From Chloroflexota bacterium (GTDB lineage Bacteria; Chloroflexota; Anaerolineae; B4-G1; SLSP01), in assembly GCA_012798275.1 (NCBI GenBank), contig JAAZNO010000688.1, positions 1 to 10,339 on the forward strand: DNA of 10,339 nt, written 5' to 3'. The notes beneath the pieces are model-generated. The model was not told where the DNA came from, searched no databases, and saw nothing but the letters and a program-made list of their open reading frames with translations. Positions 7,012-10,339 of this stretch are shown here, piece by piece (the first letter of the stretch is position 1; each line of letters begins with the position of its first letter). The position numbers and the translations under genes were made by a program.

Positions 7012-8496
7012 ATGATAGACCGCAATTCACCGATCCCAATCTATTATCAGTTGACGTGCTACTTCAAAGAGCTGATTGAAATGGGCGAGCTGCGCCCAGG
7101 TGATCGGTTGCCCACGGAAATGGAGTTGTGCGAGCGGCATCGTGTCAGTCGCGCGCCGGTGCGGCGGGCGCTCACCGATCTGGCGCGTGAAGGCTACATC
7201 TATCGCCGCGCCGGGCAGGGAACTTTTGTGGCCCCCGTCAACACCTCTCAAGAAGGGCAGCTGGAGCTGCGGCTGGTGACGCATCACGACATTCGCTGGT
7301 TGGCGACACTGGAGCAGGCCGTCTATCTGTGGAACCAGCTGCATCCCGAGCAGCGAGTGCGCATCAGTTCCACCATTTCTTCGCGTAGCGATTTCCATCA
7401 CGTGTTGCGACGGTTGGTGGCGCAGGGTAAGGCGCCCGACATTGCTCCGATGGATTATGTGTGGATCTGTGACTATGCTCTGGGGGGGTACCTCACCCCG
7501 GCGGAGGCGCTGGATGCCCGCTGGACCCGGCGGCTTTGCGAGGGCCTGGAGCCCCTGGTGTATCAGGGCAATGAGGCCGATGGCCGTCTGTACGGCCTGC
7601 CGGTGCAGACAGATGTGACCGGTCTGTGGTATCGCAAGGACTGGTTCGAGCAAGAGGGACTCACGCCGCCCCAAACCTGGCCCGAGTGGCTGGCGCTCCT
7701 GGATTATTTTGCCCGCCCGGAAGTGATGCAACGCCTGGGACACCGGTATGTCACGGCTTTCCCGGTGAGCGAACTCGGCGGCGAAGCCACGGTCAACCTG
7801 TTGATCCCCTTCGTGTGGGGGGCCGAGGCCAGCGGCGCGATCACCTCTGGCGAGGGCGCCCTGGCGACGTTGTTGCCGGGCCTGCAGGAGGCGCTGCGTT
7901 TTCTGCGGGAGATCACGCTCACCCGGCGACAGCTCCTGCCGCCGAATATGGCGGATACCCCCTGGTGGGATTTTCCCCCGCTGCTGTCGCAGGGAGTGGT
8001 GCCCATGATTTTGGGGGGAACTTACGAATGGCCGCGCATTCAGGAAGACAGCGATTGGGAGGACGAAGAGGAGGTCAGCCGGCATTTGGGTTTTGTCCCG
8101 GTGCCGCGCCCGACGCTGGAAACGCCTCCCACTTGTTCTCTCGGCGGGACGAGCTGGGCCATCCTGGAGCAGTCTCCCAATCACGAATTGAGCTTCGAAA
8201 TCCTGAAGCTCGCCGCGAGCGCGGAGCTCTCGGCGGAATTCTGCATGGAGAACCTGCAACTCTCGCCCTATCGCGCGGTCAATGAAAATCTCATCTCGCC
8301 GCAGCATCCCTGGCTGACGTTGATTGTGCCCTTGTTGCACTATGCGCGGTTGCGGCCGCAGCTGGTGAATTACATGCAGCTGTCGCGGGTGCTTCAGGAT
8401 ACGGTGTACCGCGCGCTGTGGCAGGGAGCGGTAGTGGAGGAGACACTGCGCCATACGACGCGCTTGTTGCAGATCCTCGTCGGCGACGTTGGTTGA
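7012..8496 (+). CDS. GntR-family regulator fused to a MalE-like solute-binding domain
   Basis: This 494-residue protein joins a GntR winged helix-turn-helix (about 7-75: PIPIYYQLTCYFKELIEMGELRPGDRLPTE, then the recognition helix VSRAPVRRAL, then EGYIYRRAGQGTFVAP) to a family 1 type sugar-binding domain (about 85-490). The second part shows the MalE-like pattern YGLPVQTDVTGLWYRKDWFEQEGLTPPQTWPEWLALL (194-230). Signal peptide and membrane segments are absent, so the binding domain must work in the cytoplasm as an effector sensor. The usual GntR effector domains (FCD, UTRA, aminotransferase) are absent. AraR is a precedent for GntR plus a periplasmic-type fold, but that one is LacI-like. ATG 7012 is chosen over an upstream in-frame GTG (6985) because it precedes the HTH by the normal distance. 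A palindrome over its own promoter implies autorepression. It probably responds to a sugar made or used by the neighbouring enzymes. Confidence 0.9.
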   Translation: MIDRNSPIPIYYQLTCYFKELIEMGELRPGDRLPTEMELCERHRVSRAPVRRALTDLAREGYIYRRAGQGTFVAPVNTSQEGQLELRLVTHHDIRWLATLEQAVYLWNQLHPEQRVRISSTISSRSDFHHVLRRLVAQGKAPDIAPMDYVWICDYALGGYLTPAEALDARWTRRLCEGLEPLVYQGNEADGRLYGLPVQTDVTGLWYRKDWFEQEGLTPPQTWPEWLALLDYFARPEVMQRLGHRYVTAFPVSELGGEATVNLLIPFVWGAEASGAITSGEGALATLLPGLQEALRFLREITLTRRQLLPPNMADTPWWDFPPLLSQGVVPMILGGTYEWPRIQEDSDWEDEEEVSRHLGFVPVPRPTLETPPTCSLGGTSWAILEQSPNHELSFEILKLAASAELSAEFCMENLQLSPYRAVNENLISPQHPWLTLIVPLLHYARLRPQLVNYMQLSRVLQDTVYRALWQGAVVEETLRHTTRLLQILVGDVG

Positions 8497-8584
8497 CGGG
8501 AGACCGGGAAGAGCGTGAAGCGGCAGCGAGAATGTTTCCATTCGCGTAAGCTTGAGGTCGAGTTTGGCGCCGGCAGTGTTGAGG

Positions 8585-8615
8585 GCGAGCTCGCACAAGT
8601 TCTTCCTTTAAGGAA
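8585..8615. promoter_or_regulatory. Two short palindromes upstream of the binding-protein leader
   Basis: GCGAGCTCGC (8585-8594) is a perfect 10-bp palindrome. TTCCTT-T-AAGGAA (8603-8615) is a perfect 13-base dyad with a single central base, directly before the GGGGGTGATG ribosome-binding sequence. Either could be a protein-binding site. No promoter boxes are convincing in 8497-8711, so the start of the downstream transcript is not located. Confidence 0.3.
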
Positions 8616-8623
8616 AGGGGGTG

Positions 8624-8677
8624 ATGGTCGGGTTAAAAAACTGCGAGAATCCGTTTCACGTTTTTGATAATCGTTAA
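8624..8677 (+). CDS. Possible 17-aa leader peptide upstream of the second binding-protein gene
   Basis: ATG 8624 opens a 17-codon ORF (MVGLKNCENPFHVFDNR, then TAA) and is preceded by AAGGAAAGGGGGTGATG, a purine-rich SD that runs into the start codon. The stop is 34 bases before the binding-protein ATG. The arrangement mirrors that on the minus strand at 581-522: G-rich SD, GTGATG, a short ORF, a gap of roughly 30 bases, then a lipoprotein gene with its own AGGAGGAG site. The peptides themselves are not clearly similar. It may be a leader peptide or merely a ribosome-loading site. Confidence 0.25.
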   Translation: MVGLKNCENPFHVFDNR

Positions 8678-8680
8678 CCC
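8630..8680 (+). promoter_or_regulatory. Inverted repeat in the binding-protein leader
   Basis: GGGTTAA (8630-8636) and TTAACCC (8674-8680) are perfect 7-base complements; inside them AAAAAC (8636-8641) can pair with GTTTTT (8660-8665), with an eight-base bulge on the 3' side. The structure spans the possible leader ORF, so ribosomes on that ORF would disrupt it. It does not include the ribosome binding site of the lipoprotein gene. Confidence 0.3.
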
Positions 8681-8696
8681 AGTTTCCAGTATTTTC

Positions 8697-8705
8697 TTAG
8701 GAGGA
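8697..8705 (+). promoter_or_regulatory. Ribosome binding site of the second binding-protein gene
   Basis: TTAGGAGGAG ends seven bases before ATG 8712 and fixes the start of a chain that begins with a standard lipoprotein signal peptide. Confidence 0.75.
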
Positions 8706-8711
8706 GATCGC

Positions 8712-10339
8712 ATGAAGAAGCAACTGTTTACCGTGCTTGGCGCATTGATCGTGCTGTCAATGCTGCTCTCTGCCTGCGGCGGGACTACAACCCCCGCGCC
8801 GACTCAGGAAGCGACGACCGCGCCGACTCAGGAAGCGACGACCGCGCCGACTCAGGAGGCAACGGAAGCGCCGCCCGCGCCCGCGCAGTATAAGCAGGCT
8901 CCCATGCTCGATAGCTGGGATCTGCCCCCCGTTGAGGAGCGCCTGCCCGTGGCCGAGGACATCATGGTGATCAAGCCGTGGGATTCCATCGGCAAGTACG
9001 GCGGCACCTGGAATACGGTGACCTGGTGGGCCGGCGCCGGCAACATCAAGATGAAGTTGTACGATCCGCCCGTTCGCTGGAAGGCTGACCTCACCGGCTA
9101 CGAGCCGGGCTTGCTCATCAAGATGCCGGAGTGGTCTGACGATGGCAAGACCATCACCTTCACCTTCCGCCGGGGCATCAAGTGGTCTGATGGTGTGCCC
9201 TTCACGACCGCCGATCTGAAGTTCTGGTGGGAAGACCTGGCCTTGAATGAGGATTACAAGACCTCGACCGTCCCGTGGTGGGCGCGCAACAGCGACGGTA
9301 CCCCCATCACCATGGAATTCCCCGACGACATCACCTGGGTGCTGCATTTCGATAAACCGCAGTATATCATGCCCTACATCCTGGCGCAGGGCACCTGGGA
9401 GTGGGAGCCGCTGATGAAGCCGGCGCACTTCCTCAAGCAGTATCATCCTGACTACGAGGGCAAGCCTGGTGAGGAAGGGTACACGGAGCTCGATCGGATG
9501 GACCGCTGGTTCGAAACCCCCGGTTATCCCTGCCTCATGGCCTGGTGCTTGAAGGAGTACAAGGCTGGCGAGTATCTGCTCCTGGAGCGCAACCCCTACT
9601 ACTGGAAGGTAGACACCGAGGGCAATCAACTGCCCTACATTGACTACGTCCGCACGGAGCTGGTGGAGGATTCCGAGGTCCGCTTGCTGCAGGTCGCGCA
9701 GGGCCGCTATGACTGCGTCTTCCGCTACAACGGCAGCCCGCGTGACACACCCTTCCTGCTCGAGAATGCGGAAGCCGGCAACTACCGGCTGGTGCCCGGC
9801 TGGATGAACGGCGCGGGCGCGTGGCCGGGGATCATCGTCAACCAGGACTTCCACCGCGACATGGAGTACGATCCGGCCAAGGAGTCTGAGGAAGACAAGG
9901 AAATTCGCGCTCTCTTGCGCAATCACGACTTCATGGTCGGGCTTTCCTACGCGATGGACCGCCAGCGCGTGCTGGATGTGGTCTGGGACGGCCTCGGCGA
10001 GGTGAAGAACTTCACCATCAGCCCGCAGTCCCCGCACTTTGCCAGCGAAGAGGGCAAGAAGGTGTTCCAGGAGTGGGCGAGTGCCTACGCTGAGTACAGC
10101 CCCGACAAGGCCAAGGAAGCCTTCGACAAGGCCGGCTTCGTGGACGCCGATGGCGACGGCTGGCGCGACCTGCCCAGCGGCAAGCCCTTCACCCTCGTTC
10201 TCCAGGTGAATGACTGGAGCGATCCGAAAGTCAACACCGACTTCGGCGAAGTCTACAAGCTGAATCTCGAGGATGTGGGCGTCAAGGTGTTGATTGATAA
10301 CGCTGTCGGCACGGCCGATGGCGGCATCAACCGTGACAA
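8712..10339 (+). CDS. ABC transporter solute-binding lipoprotein, family 5 (C-terminus beyond window)
   Basis: The visible 542 residues belong to a second SBP_bac_5 lipoprotein; the gene is open to the right edge. Residues 1-21 are a signal peptide with lipobox LSAC (Cys22). Residues 29-52 are three 8-residue repeats APTQEAT[T/E], encoded by 24-bp direct repeats (8796-8867), acting as a flexible tether. The family signature follows at 140-175 (EWSDDGKTITFTFRRGIKWSDGVPFTTADLKFWWED), and later the pattern SYAMDRQRVLDVVWDGLGEVKNFTISPQSP appears, as expected for this fold. The protein is rich in tryptophan (WWAGAGN, FWWED, WEWEP). That, with the neighbouring sugar enzymes and a sugar-type regulator, suggests an oligosaccharide rather than a peptide ligand, as in the family 5 sugar-binding proteins of Thermotoga. 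The ligand is inference; the family is not. Permease and ATPase genes would be expected downstream. Confidence 0.93.
   Translation, partial: MKKQLFTVLGALIVLSMLLSACGGTTTPAPTQEATTAPTQEATTAPTQEATEAPPAPAQYKQAPMLDSWDLPPVEERLPVAEDIMVIKPWDSIGKYGGTWNTVTWWAGAGNIKMKLYDPPVRWKADLTGYEPGLLIKMPEWSDDGKTITFTFRRGIKWSDGVPFTTADLKFWWEDLALNEDYKTSTVPWWARNSDGTPITMEFPDDITWVLHFDKPQYIMPYILAQGTWEWEPLMKPAHFLKQYHPDYEGKPGEEGYTELDRMDRWFETPGYPCLMAWCLKEYKAGEYLLLERNPYYWKVDTEGNQLPYIDYVRTELVEDSEVRLLQVAQGRYDCVFRYNGSPRDTPFLLENAEAGNYRLVPGWMNGAGAWPGIIVNQDFHRDMEYDPAKESEEDKEIRALLRNHDFMVGLSYAMDRQRVLDVVWDGLGEVKNFTISPQSPHFASEEGKKVFQEWASAYAEYSPDKAKEAFDKAGFVDADGDGWRDLPSGKPFTLVLQVNDWSDPKVNTDFGEVYKLNLEDVGVKVLIDNAVGTADGGINRD
8796..8867 (+). 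repeat. 24-bp coding tandem repeat (three copies) in the lipoprotein linker
   Basis: Three direct 24-bp units encode APTQEATT, APTQEATT and APTQEATE immediately after the lipidated cysteine region. The first two are identical at DNA level; the third diverges (GAG, GCA, GAA codons). Copy-number change would keep the frame and only alter tether length. Confidence 0.9.

Noticed and set aside
7027..8598. 523-codon open frame on the minus strand opposite the regulator gene.
   Set aside because: Shadow ORF, rich in Arg/Gln/His and low-complexity sequence, with no recognisable domain. The plus strand has clear HTH and binding-protein patterns.
8757..10037. 426-codon open frame on the minus strand opposite the second lipoprotein gene.
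   Set aside because: Antisense shadow; its C-terminus (repeated SRRGRRFL) is just the reverse reading of the lipoprotein linker repeat.

Overview
The window most likely comes from a member of the Chloroflexota (Anaerolineae/Caldilineae-like). I infer this from the moderately high G+C content, the strong AGGAGG-type ribosome binding sites, and above all the two lipoproteins. Their mature N-termini carry low-complexity linkers typical of that phylum: a Val/Glu/Thr-rich stretch ending in TATPTP in one, and a PTQEATTA tandem repeat in the other. No 16S rRNA or other marker gene is present, so this stays an inference.

Left arm, minus strand, read from 2687 down to 1. An Opp/Dpp-type ABC importer operon begins with two ATPase genes (OppD-like 2687-1674, OppF-like 1677-658) that overlap by 4 bp (ATGA). 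A 163-bp gap follows, holding a short tandem-repeat array and a possible small leader ORF. The operon continues into a family 5 solute-binding lipoprotein whose 3' part lies beyond the window. Permease genes are not in view.

Centre, 2688-3548. This is an 861-bp divergent intergenic region without a convincing gene. It contains an AT-rich candidate promoter and dyad zone near 3074-3130 and two large GC-rich hairpins of REP-like character (3302-3383).

Right arm, plus strand. This looks like a carbohydrate-utilisation locus: a CE7 acetyl xylan esterase/cephalosporin C deacetylase (3549-4517), a 182-bp heptanucleotide array that fills the gap to the next gene, a GH65 glycoside phosphorylase/hydrolase (4720-6879), a cytoplasmic regulator that fuses a GntR DNA-binding domain to a MalE-like sugar-binding domain (7012-8496), and a second family 5 solute-binding lipoprotein (8712 to the window end).

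How they may work together (inference). The lipoprotein and its unseen permeases import an oligosaccharide. The CE7 esterase removes acetyl groups. The GH65 enzyme splits an alpha-glucoside, probably with phosphate, giving a sugar 1-phosphate. The GntR-SBP fusion senses a sugar directly and represses. The regulator gene has a textbook sigma-70 promoter (TTGACA, 17 bp, TATAAT) followed at once by a perfect palindrome, a strong case for autoregulation. The most unusual features are this fusion sensor with its operator, the heptamer array with a nested 49-bp period, and the repeated arrangement in which tandem arrays start exactly at a stop codon and fill intercistronic gaps.
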